This document shows positions 43,812 through 51,793 of a stretch of 64,000 bases of DNA, one piece after another. The DNA is from a virus. The notes below the pieces were generated by a model. It searched no databases. It had not been told where the DNA came from and worked only from the letters and a program-made list of their open reading frames with translations. The stretch lies in IMG/VR virus record IMGVR_UViG_3300047469_000312, positions 62,001 to 126,000 of that record, one strand, 5' to 3'. Positions within the stretch are counted from its first letter, which is position 1; each line of letters starts with the position of its first letter. Position numbers and translations under genes: made by a program.

Positions 43812-43993
43812 TCTTTTTCCCTCTCTTTTCGATTTTCGTTCTCTCCCTCATTGTGTTCGCTGTGTGCGCAATGCGAGAAGAGAAGTCCCGGATAGTCTGT
43901 CGGGTAGAAACCAGTGCGCTCGTGACGACGCTGGTCAGCTTTGGCAGCATCCTGATCTGGGTGATGACAGAGTCAATGAACAAAATCGGATAA
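43808..43993 (+). CDS. small membrane protein, two spans, 61 aa
   Basis: It starts at ATGA overlapping the stop of 43341. Hydrophobic segments at ~2-20 (FFPLFSIFVLSLIVFAVC) and ~37-53 (ALVTTLVSFGSILIWVM), with a charged middle (REEKSRIVCR). It probably forms a pair with the upstream membrane protein. Confidence 0.6.
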   Translation: MIFFPLFSIFVLSLIVFAVCAMREEKSRIVCRVETSALVTTLVSFGSILIWVMTESMNKIG

Positions 43994-44006
43994 CCAAGGA
44001 TTAGTA

Positions 44007-45887
44007 ATGACTAAGCTTGTCATCATCGCTGCGCGCGACCGTAACAGTGTAATTGGTTTGAACAACCAACTTCCCTGGCACTTGCCGGAGGACCTGGCGT
44101 ACTTTAAGCGCATCACGACGGGCAAGCCCGTCATCATGGGGCGCAAGACGCACGAGTCCATCGGCTTCGCTTTGCCGGGTCGCGAGAACATTATCGTGAC
44201 CACCAAAGCGACCGCGCAGTTTAGAGGGTGCTTGACCGCAGGCTCACTGGAAGCCGCGATCGAGTATTGTAAGTATCGCGGTGAGGAAGAGATGTTTCTC
44301 ATCGGCGGAGCGACCCTCTACGAACAAGCCTTACCCAAGGCCGACAAACTCCTCATCACCGAGATTGATCGAGAATTTGAAGGCGATGCCTTCTTTCCGG
44401 CGATTCGTCCGACCCAGTGGACTGAGACTCGTCGCGAAGATCACGCCTCGGGCATCCACGGTATTAAGTACAGTTTCGTCACTTACGAGCCTGCCCATGT
44501 GGTGCAGGAGCGTCAGCAGGCGGAACAGGCTAAGCGTTTGCTTTCTCCGCAAGAGCGCTGGACGAGTGAGTTTCTCGCCCAGATGCTTTCCCATCGATCG
44601 ATTCACAAAAACAAAGGAACCACGATGAAGACATATAAACACCCCGGTCACATCCTTGCCATCGACAAGGACTTCACGGACAATCTGCCCGGCATGGGAC
44701 TCACGCACGGCCTCACGCGCTTGAGTGCGGAGGAGTACAAAACCTGGCTCTCGATCGTCGGTGCTGAGACGGTCATCCGTCAGCGTGATGGCCTCGAAGC
44801 CAATCCGTTCTACCGTCAGTTGCTGCCGTATTCGCCGGTCGTCTTCCAGGACGACGAAGCCTTCCGTCAAGGGCTGCCGATCAACTGGGACACGGACGAA
44901 ATCTCTTCGTATCAGCGCACCAAGAAAGTCGGCGAAGAGCGTCTCGGTGGCAAGTTCTCGGTGGGCTATGGCGGTCACGTCGATCACCTGGACGTCAAGG
45001 TCAACGACCAGTCGGTGCTCGACATCGAAACGACCATCAACACCAACTTGCAGCGCGAAGTGGCGAACGAAGAACTCATCTTCGTCGATGCCGATGGCCT
45101 CCAAGCAACCCCGCTCAAGACGCCATCGCTATTTCGCTTCGAACACCTGGGTTTCATCCGTGACGACAGCGATAACGTCGGCAAGGTGCATCTGGGTCTC
45201 GTGAACCTGATCGTCGTGCCCAAGTCGCTCAAGGCGCGCGTGGCCGAAGAAGAACTGATCGACGGACCGCGCGGCACAGTCAAGGAACTGCTCGCGGCTG
45301 ACCTGAAGTTCGAGAACTGGTCGCGTATCGTGCTCGAGGCACTGGCAGGTGTCGACTCGACGGTGGAGCCTTCGCAAGTGCGTCCGGCGATTTTCGATCC
45401 GGTCACGCACCAGTACTACATCGAAGCGAAGGAAGGCGACAAGATCACCGAACTGGCGATCGAGTTCCATACCACGGTTGCCCAATTGCGCCGCATGAAC
45501 TTGCATCTGCTCGGCAGTGGGTCGATTCCGGCAGGCTTGCGTGTGAATGTGCCGCAGCCGGACGATGAACTGCCGATGGTGTCGGCCCCGCATGTGACGC
45601 TCGAAGCGGTCAGCAACGTCACCAACATCGAAGACGCGCGAGCGCGCCTCACGGTCAAGGTGTTGCAGATGGTGCTGGCGCTCACGGGCGATGATCTGGC
45701 CGATCACTCGATGCGCTACTACGTGACCGAAGACATGGCGTCACGCTTGCTGAAGCTCGACGAGCGCGTCCAGGCGCTGATCGATGCGAAGGTGGTGATT
45801 GTCGTGGCGTCGGATACGCCGGTGGTGATCAATGGGAACCTGAATATCTCGGGTGGCCTTGTCGGTGCCGATGAGCCGACGCTGTAA
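44007..45887 (+). CDS. folA: dihydrofolate reductase fused to Nudix-like and LysM-like domains, 626 aa
   Basis: Residues 1-160 are a complete DHFR: IGLNNQLPWHLPEDL with catalytic Asp29, MGRKTHESIG for NADPH binding, FLIGGATLYEQAL. DHFR regenerates tetrahydrofolate used by thymidylate synthase. After a linker comes a Nudix-like domain (~207-430; VGYGGHVDHLDV, REVANEEL, VGKVHLGLVNLIVV), similar to predicted phosphohydrolases of the COG4112 type. A LysM-like segment (~472-515; EGDKITELAIEFHTTVAQLR) and a C-terminal tail follow. No stop separates the parts. An internal ATG at 44625 (Met207) with AAAGGAA upstream could produce the Nudix-LysM part alone. Confidence 0.8.
   Translation: MTKLVIIAARDRNSVIGLNNQLPWHLPEDLAYFKRITTGKPVIMGRKTHESIGFALPGRENIIVTTKATAQFRGCLTAGSLEAAIEYCKYRGEEEMFLIGGATLYEQALPKADKLLITEIDREFEGDAFFPAIRPTQWTETRREDHASGIHGIKYSFVTYEPAHVVQERQQAEQAKRLLSPQERWTSEFLAQMLSHRSIHKNKGTTMKTYKHPGHILAIDKDFTDNLPGMGLTHGLTRLSAEEYKTWLSIVGAETVIRQRDGLEANPFYRQLLPYSPVVFQDDEAFRQGLPINWDTDEISSYQRTKKVGEERLGGKFSVGYGGHVDHLDVKVNDQSVLDIETTINTNLQREVANEELIFVDADGLQATPLKTPSLFRFEHLGFIRDDSDNVGKVHLGLVNLIVVPKSLKARVAEEELIDGPRGTVKELLAADLKFENWSRIVLEALAGVDSTVEPSQVRPAIFDPVTHQYYIEAKEGDKITELAIEFHTTVAQLRRMNLHLLGSGSIPAGLRVNVPQPDDELPMVSAPHVTLEAVSNVTNIEDARARLTVKVLQMVLALTGDDLADHSMRYYVTEDMASRLLKLDERVQALIDAKVVIVVASDTPVVINGNLNISGGLVGADEPTL
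44613..44627 (+). promoter_or_regulatory. internal ribosome site and in-frame start within the DHFR fusion
   Basis: AAAGGAA (44613-44619) lies five bases before ATG 44625, exactly at the DHFR/Nudix border and in frame. The surrounding linker is AT-richer than the rest. It looks like a former gene start retained after fusion. Confidence 0.55.
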
Positions 45888-45893
45888 CATGCC

Positions 45894-45924
45894 GGGACAC
45901 TGTTGTATGTCTATGCAGTGTCCC
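45894..45924 (+). terminator. perfect 9-bp hairpin
   Basis: GGGACACTG pairs with CAGTGTCCC around a 13-base loop that contains two TATG sequences (45906, 45912). No T run follows directly (ATCTCCCTTAA). It separates the DHFR fusion from thioredoxin. Confidence 0.55.
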
Positions 45925-45955
45925 ATCTCCCTTAACAGCAAGGATTGTAGTAGCA

Positions 45956-46282
45956 ATGAGCGAAATCATCAAAAACGCTTCTGACGCGACGTTCGAAGCA
46001 GACGTAGTGCAGTCGTCCAAGCCGGTTCTCGTCGACTTCTGGGCCCCCTGGTGCGGTCCGTGCAAGACGCTCGTCCCGACGCTGGCGGACATCGCGCCCG
46101 AGTACGCCGACAAGCTGCAGATCGTGAAAGTGAACGTCGACGAAAACGACGTAACACCGACTAAGCTCGGTGTGCGTGGTATTCCGGCACTCTTCATCTA
46201 CAAGGGCGGCGCCATCGTCGCGCAGAAAGCCGGTGCGCTTTCGAAGCAGGCCTTGAAGGCCTGGCTCGATCAGCACATCTAA
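45956..46282 (+). CDS. trxA: thioredoxin, 108 aa
   Basis: Full-length thioredoxin with the active site WCGPC (Cys33, Cys36) and the cis-proline motif RGIPALFIYKGG. It reduces disulfides, including those of ribonucleotide reductase, which would serve dNTP supply; no reductase gene is seen in this window. AAGGA lies a little far upstream (13 bases). It has its own flanking hairpins, so it is probably its own unit. Confidence 0.95.
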   Translation: MSEIIKNASDATFEADVVQSSKPVLVDFWAPWCGPCKTLVPTLADIAPEYADKLQIVKVNVDENDVTPTKLGVRGIPALFIYKGGAIVAQKAGALSKQALKAWLDQHI

Positions 46283-46324
46283 CCCGACATCGTGGGGACC
46301 TCGCTTTGACGGGCGAGGCATTTC

Positions 46325-46352
46325 GAGACCAGCTTCGGCTGGTCTCTTTTTT
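46325..46352 (+). terminator. UUCG-loop hairpin terminator with T tract
   Basis: GAGACCAGC pairs with GCTGGTCTC around TTCG, then TTTTTTATGCCG: both a good T tract and TATG at 46352. Confidence 0.9.
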
Positions 46353-46355
46353 ATG
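46352..46355 (+). promoter_or_regulatory. candidate late promoter TTTATGCCG
   Basis: TATGCCG directly after the terminator, 39 bases before the ATG of 46394; same core as at 14651, 32070 and 60018. Confidence 0.45.
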
Positions 46356-46393
46356 CCGTTGACCCATTGATTGGACTATTACAGGAGTGTGCC

Positions 46394-46840
46394 ATGACGG
46401 AATTTGTGCGTAAGGAAGATGGTTCGGTTGAAGTGGTCGTGAAGGTGTTGGGAGAGCCGGACCAGCTGGGCCGAGTCTGGAACCCCCAAGCCATGGCTAA
46501 AGCTGTGGAGAAGTTTAATGCGCGTGTGGAGCAGGGCCGCGCGCACGGTGAACTGGGCCAACCTGCTCGCTACGCAGGTCAGTCCCACGAACAGTACAAA
46601 GAGCGCTGCCAGACGGTGGAGATGGGGAATACCTGCTGTCAGATCACTGACGTGAAGATCGAAGAGAACAAGTTGGTCGCCTGCATGAAGCCCTCGGGGC
46701 GCTGGAAGGGCTCGCTTGAACAACTGTTGGAAGACGACGTACCCGTCACGCTGGGGATTCGTGCGCTGTGCGACATTAAAGCAGACGGTGAAGTCAAGGT
46801 AAAGGACATCGTCACGTTTGATGTGATCTCGCCGACCTGA
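46394..46840 (+). CDS. prohead-protease-fold-like protein, probably catalytically dead, 148 aa
   Basis: The pattern GRVWNPQAMAKAVEKF, then HGELGQP (His51), then ITDVKIEENKLVACM and VTLGIRALCDIK followed by DIVTFDVISP matches the layout of phage prohead (U9/S78-type) proteases: N-terminal strand, catalytic His, strand pair, nucleophile segment. In such proteases the nucleophile region reads like LGVSSRG; here it is LGIRAL and has no Ser. It is also shorter than usual. I infer a protease-derived protein with another role, or a very divergent family. AGGAG precedes the ATG. Confidence 0.4.
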   Translation: MTEFVRKEDGSVEVVVKVLGEPDQLGRVWNPQAMAKAVEKFNARVEQGRAHGELGQPARYAGQSHEQYKERCQTVEMGNTCCQITDVKIEENKLVACMKPSGRWKGSLEQLLEDDVPVTLGIRALCDIKADGEVKVKDIVTFDVISPT

Positions 46841-46869
46841 ATTAACATAAACTAAAACGAGGAATCACC

Positions 46870-47691
46870 ATGTTTATCAGCCAGTACGAAATCGATTACC
46901 GCAAGGCGACGACCACACACATCGGCAAAGAGCTGTTCGGGCGGCAGGCCATGTACTACCATCTGGTCGACGATCACTCGGAGAACCCCGAGAAGCCGCC
47001 GCTGCAAGTGTGTCAGAGCGCTGGGGTCGTAGCTGGTATCCAGGGTGAGCCGGGTCAGGTGCCGTTCTTGGTCGACCTGGCCGTTCCGACGACGGTGGAT
47101 GGTATTTTCGTATTGCTCGAGAAGCTCGAAGTCAGTGCGATCGCCACCGAAGGTCCGGATGAGGTAGCGGACGAGATTGGCTTGGTGGAATTTCACAACG
47201 CAGAACGCATCATCAACGCGGTGAACCACATGCAAGATCAGCGCCAGAAGCCCAAACGCAATCACCTCTCGCTAGTGGTCGATAACGTCAATACCGTCGA
47301 GGCGCTTGTCGAGTCCCTGCATCCGAAGATGGAGCTCAACTACGCGGTGCTCATCGAAGCCCTGGAGCAGCATGTCTCGATCTCGCTGATGCCCTCGGCA
47401 AAAACGACGCACTTTCGTCACCATGTGCCCGTTGCCATCAAAGCCGAAGACGACGGTCACTTCCTCCGGATTTTGCGAGATCAGGGGCGCAGTGGCTTCT
47501 TCTATCGAGACGCTCTGCGTAAAGGTGAAGTCTACGCGGTGATTGCGATCGACGAGCTGGTGTTTATGGTGGGTCTGCGCTCGCACTTTACGGTGTGGGT
47601 CAAGAAGGACACCGAACGCTTTTACGACATGCATGAACAGACCTTCACGGTCGATCGTGAAGCCTTTATGCAGATTGTACGGTCGCTTTAA
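46870..47691 (+). CDS. hypothetical protein, 273 aa
   Basis: GAGGAA lies before the ATG. Residues ~1-125 are an N-terminal mixed domain; from ~130 the protein has strand-rich segments (HLSLVVDNVNTVEALVESL, SHFTVWVKKDTERFYDMHE). There are no enzyme signatures. It leads a run 46870-48628 of three unknown genes that ends at a terminator. Confidence 0.5.
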   Translation: MFISQYEIDYRKATTTHIGKELFGRQAMYYHLVDDHSENPEKPPLQVCQSAGVVAGIQGEPGQVPFLVDLAVPTTVDGIFVLLEKLEVSAIATEGPDEVADEIGLVEFHNAERIINAVNHMQDQRQKPKRNHLSLVVDNVNTVEALVESLHPKMELNYAVLIEALEQHVSISLMPSAKTTHFRHHVPVAIKAEDDGHFLRILRDQGRSGFFYRDALRKGEVYAVIAIDELVFMVGLRSHFTVWVKKDTERFYDMHEQTFTVDREAFMQIVRSL

Positions 47692-47706
47692 ACAAGGAAA
47701 CCCGGA

Positions 47707-48306
47707 ATGAAAACCCAAGAAGAGTTGCAAGCCATCGTGAACGAAATTCGCGAAGTCTGCAATTTGCACGGCGTGGTGCTGTTGCCTGCGCCAGATCAGG
47801 AAGCAGGTGGTTTTGAAATCCTGCTGGTGGAGTCGAAAGACATCGCCAACGTCGATCCGCACTGCATCTACTTCGGCGGCGAAGTGTCGCCCGAGAAGCT
47901 CAGCCTCACCAACAAGGTGATTGACCATTCGCATCGACTGGACGGGAGTGATAAGGTCCTGGATCGGTTTGCCATCAAGGGCATCGGTGATGTGGTGGGC
48001 CACACCCAACCACGCATTGTGGTGTCGGAGTATCACGAGGGCGATACCGATCTCTTTAAGGGCGCGGTGAATGCAGTCGACGTGGATTCGCTCAGTGAAG
48101 TCGAGGACATCCTGTTTGTGAAGAACGCCCGTTTCGGGCTGGGGTTCACGCATTTCAGTATCGAGCTCTCGCACGGGCCGTTCGGGGTCCTGGTGGCGCA
48201 TTACCAGGACAGCAAACCGCTCACCATCGGCTTCATTGAAGGTGCGCCCGAAGCTGATTTGCTCAAGCAATGGCCGCCCCAGGAGACGACTCATGGCGGT
48301 GTCTGA
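47707..48306 (+). CDS. hypothetical protein, 199 aa
   Basis: AAGGAAACCCGG precedes the ATG. It is acidic, mixed alpha/beta (LHGVVLLPAPDQEAGGFEIL; FTHFSIELSHGPFGVLVAHY) with no recognised motif. Its last codons overlap the start of the next gene by 14 bases. Confidence 0.5.
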   Translation: MKTQEELQAIVNEIREVCNLHGVVLLPAPDQEAGGFEILLVESKDIANVDPHCIYFGGEVSPEKLSLTNKVIDHSHRLDGSDKVLDRFAIKGIGDVVGHTQPRIVVSEYHEGDTDLFKGAVNAVDVDSLSEVEDILFVKNARFGLGFTHFSIELSHGPFGVLVAHYQDSKPLTIGFIEGAPEADLLKQWPPQETTHGGV

Positions 48307-48628
48307 ACTGCATGTCCCGATGCGCGAGATTGTGGCACGCGAAGTGGACAACAAGGGCTCCGAGCTGGCGCGTGAACAAGCCATCATCATGGGCACGCAC
48401 CAGCACTACAAGGGCGGCATTTATCAGGTGCTCTTCGAATGTCCGCATTCCGAGACCGGCGAAACGATGGTGATTCGTAAGCATCTGTGGCCGCACCCGT
48501 TCTCCATCAAGGCGGTCCCCAAGGCTGTGTTCATGCAGGACATTGCCGAGGGCATGCCGCGGCACCGCCCGCTCACTGCGACTGAGAAGGACCACGCCGA
48601 AGCGCAACTGAAGAAGAAGTACGCTTAA
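48293..48628 (+). CDS. DUF1653-like small protein, 111 aa
   Basis: The ATG follows AGGAG. The core THQHYKGGIYQVLFECPHSE followed by GETMVIRKHLW resembles DUF1653 (H-Y-K-G-x-Y-x-V...H-S-E-T), a small beta-barrel-like family of unknown function in bacteria. Flanking extensions are charged (AEAQLKKKYA at the end). Terminator at 48635. Confidence 0.55.
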   Translation: MAVSELHVPMREIVAREVDNKGSELAREQAIIMGTHQHYKGGIYQVLFECPHSETGETMVIRKHLWPHPFSIKAVPKAVFMQDIAEGMPRHRPLTATEKDHAEAQLKKKYA

Positions 48629-48634
48629 GGCGGA

Positions 48635-48663
48635 AGCGGGGCCTAGACCACCCCGCTTTTTTA
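48635..48663 (+). terminator. hairpin terminator with T tract
   Basis: AGCGGGG pairs with CCCCGCT around CCTAGACCA, followed by TTTTTTATTT. Confidence 0.85.
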
Positions 48664-48683
48664 TTTAATTTAGAGGAAGAAAA

Positions 48684-50108
48684 ATGAATTACCTCACGAA
48701 TCTCTGGTTGGCGTTTAACGCTTACTCACATTCGAATCCCATGATTGCGGGGGCAGTCTCTCTGTGGGGTTTAGGCCTAGTCACCTGGGTCTTTCGCAAG
48801 ATCCCGATGAAGCTCATCAGCAAGATTCACGGCCAGCTCACCACCACGCTCACCTTCGACAATACGGAGCTGGGCTGGGCACGGGAGAATTATGCAAGCT
48901 TCATGGAGTGGTTCATGCAGAACAAGTGGGCGAAGTATTCGCGCCAGCTGGCTTTGCAGACCTACGGTGCGCAGTTCTTTGATCGACACAATGGTCACGG
49001 CAGTCGCAATGCGGCTGACGTGGCTATCGGTGACGGTAACCACTTTTTTTTCTTCAAGCGACGCCTGTTTCTGATGCACCGCCGGACGATGGAAAAGCAA
49101 GGCCGCGATAATATCGTCTACGTGGTGACGCTCACCATGTTTGGTCGCAACAAAGCGATCATGCAAGACCTGGTGGATGTGTTTTGCCACAAGTTCCCGG
49201 AGAACAAGCTGAAGCTGATGCGCTTTAAGAGCAATTACTGGGCCGATTACGCGATGCTCGATCGCCGTGAGTTGAAAACCGTGATTGTCGAGAAGGCACT
49301 CAAGCAGTCGCTCGTCAAAGCCATTGAAGACTTCCAGATGAGCGAGGCCTGGTACACTGCGCGGGGCTTGCCCTGGAAGAAGACCTTTGTGCTGCATGGC
49401 GTGCCTGGCACCGGTAAGACCAGTCTCATCAAGGCACTCGCCAGCCACTTCAATCTGAACGTGTGTCGGTTGAACCTGAATGCGCTCAATGACGAGATGC
49501 TGGAAGAGGCACTCGCGAATATTCCGAGCCGCTCCATTCTGGCGATCGAGGACTTTGACTCGGCAAAAGCTACGCGGCGGCGTTCAGCTATGAAGAGTGA
49601 CGACAGCACGAAGTACACGGTCGCAGTGAAATACGACAGCAGCGGTAAGCCGAACCTGGAAAGCGCGATCAATTCGATCAAGGGTCTAGGGGTGGATGAC
49701 GCGCCGGTTAATCCGATGGCGAAGCTCCTCGAAGACATGGATGGCCTCACGCTCTCCGGTATTCTGAACGCGCTGGACGGCATTGCCTCGCTGCATGGCA
49801 CGCTGATCTTCCTCACGACCAATACGCTGGATGACATTGATCCGGCGGTGATTCGTAAGGGTCGCGTGGACCACGTCTTCGAGATCAAGCCGCTCACGCA
49901 CAGCGAAGTGCTGGACTACATCGAGCTGATGTTCCCTGGCCGGAGCTCGGAACCCGCTGCGTGCTTTAGCAGTATCCTGGGGTGTGACCTGCAGGCGCTG
50001 TACTTCGAGCATCACGATAACTTCGATCAATTCATCGATGCCATCCCGAAAGTCAACGATCTGGAAGACACGATTCGCCAGATCGACACTCTCATTAAAG
50101 CTGCTTAA
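48684..50108 (+). CDS. membrane-anchored BCS1-like AAA ATPase, 474 aa
   Basis: One transmembrane helix (~19-37) is followed by a region resembling the BCS1-specific domain (~50-200) and an AAA module. Walker A is HGVPGTGKTS (~238-247), Walker B ILAIEDFD (~286-293), then LSGILNALDGIAS and the sensor LIFLTTN (~374), with the arginine segment RKGRVD. BCS1 in mitochondria translocates a folded Rieske protein across the inner membrane; bacterial and phage relatives exist with unknown substrates. Here it would sit in the host inner membrane. A charged insertion (~300-345) separates Walker B from the second conserved block. Confidence 0.8.
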   Translation: MNYLTNLWLAFNAYSHSNPMIAGAVSLWGLGLVTWVFRKIPMKLISKIHGQLTTTLTFDNTELGWARENYASFMEWFMQNKWAKYSRQLALQTYGAQFFDRHNGHGSRNAADVAIGDGNHFFFFKRRLFLMHRRTMEKQGRDNIVYVVTLTMFGRNKAIMQDLVDVFCHKFPENKLKLMRFKSNYWADYAMLDRRELKTVIVEKALKQSLVKAIEDFQMSEAWYTARGLPWKKTFVLHGVPGTGKTSLIKALASHFNLNVCRLNLNALNDEMLEEALANIPSRSILAIEDFDSAKATRRRSAMKSDDSTKYTVAVKYDSSGKPNLESAINSIKGLGVDDAPVNPMAKLLEDMDGLTLSGILNALDGIASLHGTLIFLTTNTLDDIDPAVIRKGRVDHVFEIKPLTHSEVLDYIELMFPGRSSEPAACFSSILGCDLQALYFEHHDNFDQFIDAIPKVNDLEDTIRQIDTLIKAA

Positions 50109-50131
50109 GAACAACAGGAACAAAAAAGAAA

Positions 50132-50896
50132 ATGGATAGTCGTCCGCGCGTTATCTGTGGTTTCCCTGGCGTGGGTAAAACCACCCTGTTTAACAAACTG
50201 CGTCACTCCGGGATTTTGATCCATGACTCCGACAGCAGTCAGTTCAACAAGGACCAGTTCCCCGAGAACTACATCGCTCATATCCAAGCCTGCCTCGCAG
50301 CGGGTGCGTGGGTGCTTTGTTCGACGCACACGGTTGTGCGTGACGCGCTGGTGAAAGCCGGGATCAGTTACGCCATTGCGGCACCCGCGCACAAGTACTT
50401 GAAGGACGAGTACATGGCGCGTTATCGGGAACGTGGCTCCCCGGAAGGCTTTCTTAAGCTGATGGATGCGAAGTGGGACGAGTTCATGGATGACGTGTGG
50501 GTCAATGACAAGCGCGGTATCCATATCGGCCTGGGTGAAGGCGAATATCTCGAGCGCATTGCCAAGGACATCCTCAAAAGCGATGAAGGCATGCGCTTTA
50601 AGGTATTCCACAACCCGCTGAATTCGAAAGAAGCCTTGCGCGTGGGGCAGCCGTACTTCACTACCGAAATGCTGAATGGCTTTCAAGCTGGGCTCATCTG
50701 GGCCGAGATGCTCGAAGCCAAAGCTCAAGGTTGGATCAATCCAGCCGAGAGCGCTCAGTACTCCGTGCGGGCGGACGCGCATCGGATTTATACCGACATG
50801 GCGGCTGCGCTGTCATTGGACCTGGATGTCAAGGTCTCGATGAACCCGCAGGTGATTGATCTCACGTTCCGTCCGCGTCTGAAGGTGCCAGCATGA
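50132..50896 (+). CDS. P-loop kinase-like protein, 254 aa
   Basis: Walker A is VICGFPGVGKTTLF (residues ~7-20). The following DSDSSQF block (~33-39) and LCSTHTVVRDALV (~62-74) fit the layout of small-molecule or polynucleotide kinases; KYLKDEYMARYRERG resembles a lid. The C-terminal ~90 residues have no known domain. It may phosphorylate a nucleotide or RNA end; the substrate cannot be told. It overlaps the next gene by four bases. Confidence 0.6.
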   Translation: MDSRPRVICGFPGVGKTTLFNKLRHSGILIHDSDSSQFNKDQFPENYIAHIQACLAAGAWVLCSTHTVVRDALVKAGISYAIAAPAHKYLKDEYMARYRERGSPEGFLKLMDAKWDEFMDDVWVNDKRGIHIGLGEGEYLERIAKDILKSDEGMRFKVFHNPLNSKEALRVGQPYFTTEMLNGFQAGLIWAEMLEAKAQGWINPAESAQYSVRADAHRIYTDMAAALSLDLDVKVSMNPQVIDLTFRPRLKVPA

Positions 50897-51276
50897 GGGC
50901 CGCGTTCTTTGCTCGCGTCCTGAACCGCAGTTTCGATCCAGTGCGTGACTGCGGTGTGTACCGGAATAAAACCGAAGGCAGTTGCGTGCACGTGGATGGC
51001 ATGCTCTGCGAAGAATCTTGCTCGATGCGTCAAGCGTACGCAGAAGTACGAGCCAAAGTGCCGGTACTGGAAGCATCCGGGGATGACCCGATCGTGTACC
51101 AGTACCGGCATTATGAAGCAAGTCCATACGTTGCCGAAGCTAGTCGGGGTTGGCAAGCGTGGAAGACTTGCGATGAACAAGAATTAGTCGACATTCGCAC
51201 GTACATCTCCCGTGGTCTCAAATACCAGATCCGGATTCTGCGTGAAAGTCGCGTGGAGGGCTTCAGCCCCTCCTGA
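50893..51276 (+). CDS. hypothetical Cys-containing protein, 127 aa
   Basis: It starts at ATGA overlapping the previous stop. The N-terminal half has four Cys (RDCGVY, GSCVHVD, LCEESCSM), a possible metal site. The C-terminal half is helical with basic ends. No family recognised; coupling to the P-loop gene suggests a common role. Confidence 0.5.
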   Translation: MRAAFFARVLNRSFDPVRDCGVYRNKTEGSCVHVDGMLCEESCSMRQAYAEVRAKVPVLEASGDDPIVYQYRHYEASPYVAEASRGWQAWKTCDEQELVDIRTYISRGLKYQIRILRESRVEGFSPS

Positions 51277-51291
51277 GCATTAGGATTTAAC

Positions 51292-51630
51292 ATGAGTGAG
51301 CATAACGCAGTAGTGTATCTGGGCCGTGGCAACATGAACATCCTCCAGCAGACCAATGATGCCGGGACCGATTACGCGGACCCGATCGCCAAGCTGGAAG
51401 TCATCGCGGTGAGCGGCGGACATCAACCGATCACCACGGAGCGCATGACTGCCATGCATTCCACCACGATCATGTTTCGTACCGGCCATCGTCATCGGGG
51501 TACAGTGACGATTCAGCACCAGATCGGGGATGTCCTGGTGCAAGGCGACGACTTGAACGGACTGGACGACGTGTGTCTGCATTTGCGTGTCGTGCGTCAG
51601 AATCTGGCCAAGCGTCGTAAAGCCGCATGA
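51292..51630 (+). CDS. hypothetical protein, 112 aa
   Basis: The ATG follows TTAGGA. His-rich in the middle (HSTTIMFRTGHRHRGTVTIQH), basic at the C-terminus (NLAKRRKAA). No domain recognised. Its stop overlaps the next ATG. Confidence 0.45.
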   Translation: MSEHNAVVYLGRGNMNILQQTNDAGTDYADPIAKLEVIAVSGGHQPITTERMTAMHSTTIMFRTGHRHRGTVTIQHQIGDVLVQGDDLNGLDDVCLHLRVVRQNLAKRRKAA

Positions 51631-51791
51631 AGACCTGCTTCTCGGTTAACATGCGCGTCAAGCGGTTGCAGCAGGCAGGATCGCGTCGGATTAAGATTGC
51701 GATCCGCAAGCTCGGCCAAGAGGCGCTCACCGAGGACGAAATTGTCCGCGCTGTGAAGCGTCTTCAACAACAGATCAAGAACAGGAAATAG
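51627..51791 (+). CDS. small basic protein, 54 aa
   Basis: It starts at ATGA overlapping the previous stop. The protein is highly basic and helical (RVKRLQQAGSRRIKIAIRKL, RAVKRLQQQIKNRK), consistent with nucleic-acid binding. No ribosome site of its own is strong; translation is probably coupled. It lies directly before the RlaP-like nucleotidyltransferase. Confidence 0.5.
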   Translation: MKTCFSVNMRVKRLQQAGSRRIKIAIRKLGQEALTEDEIVRAVKRLQQQIKNRK

Positions 51792-51793
51792 CG

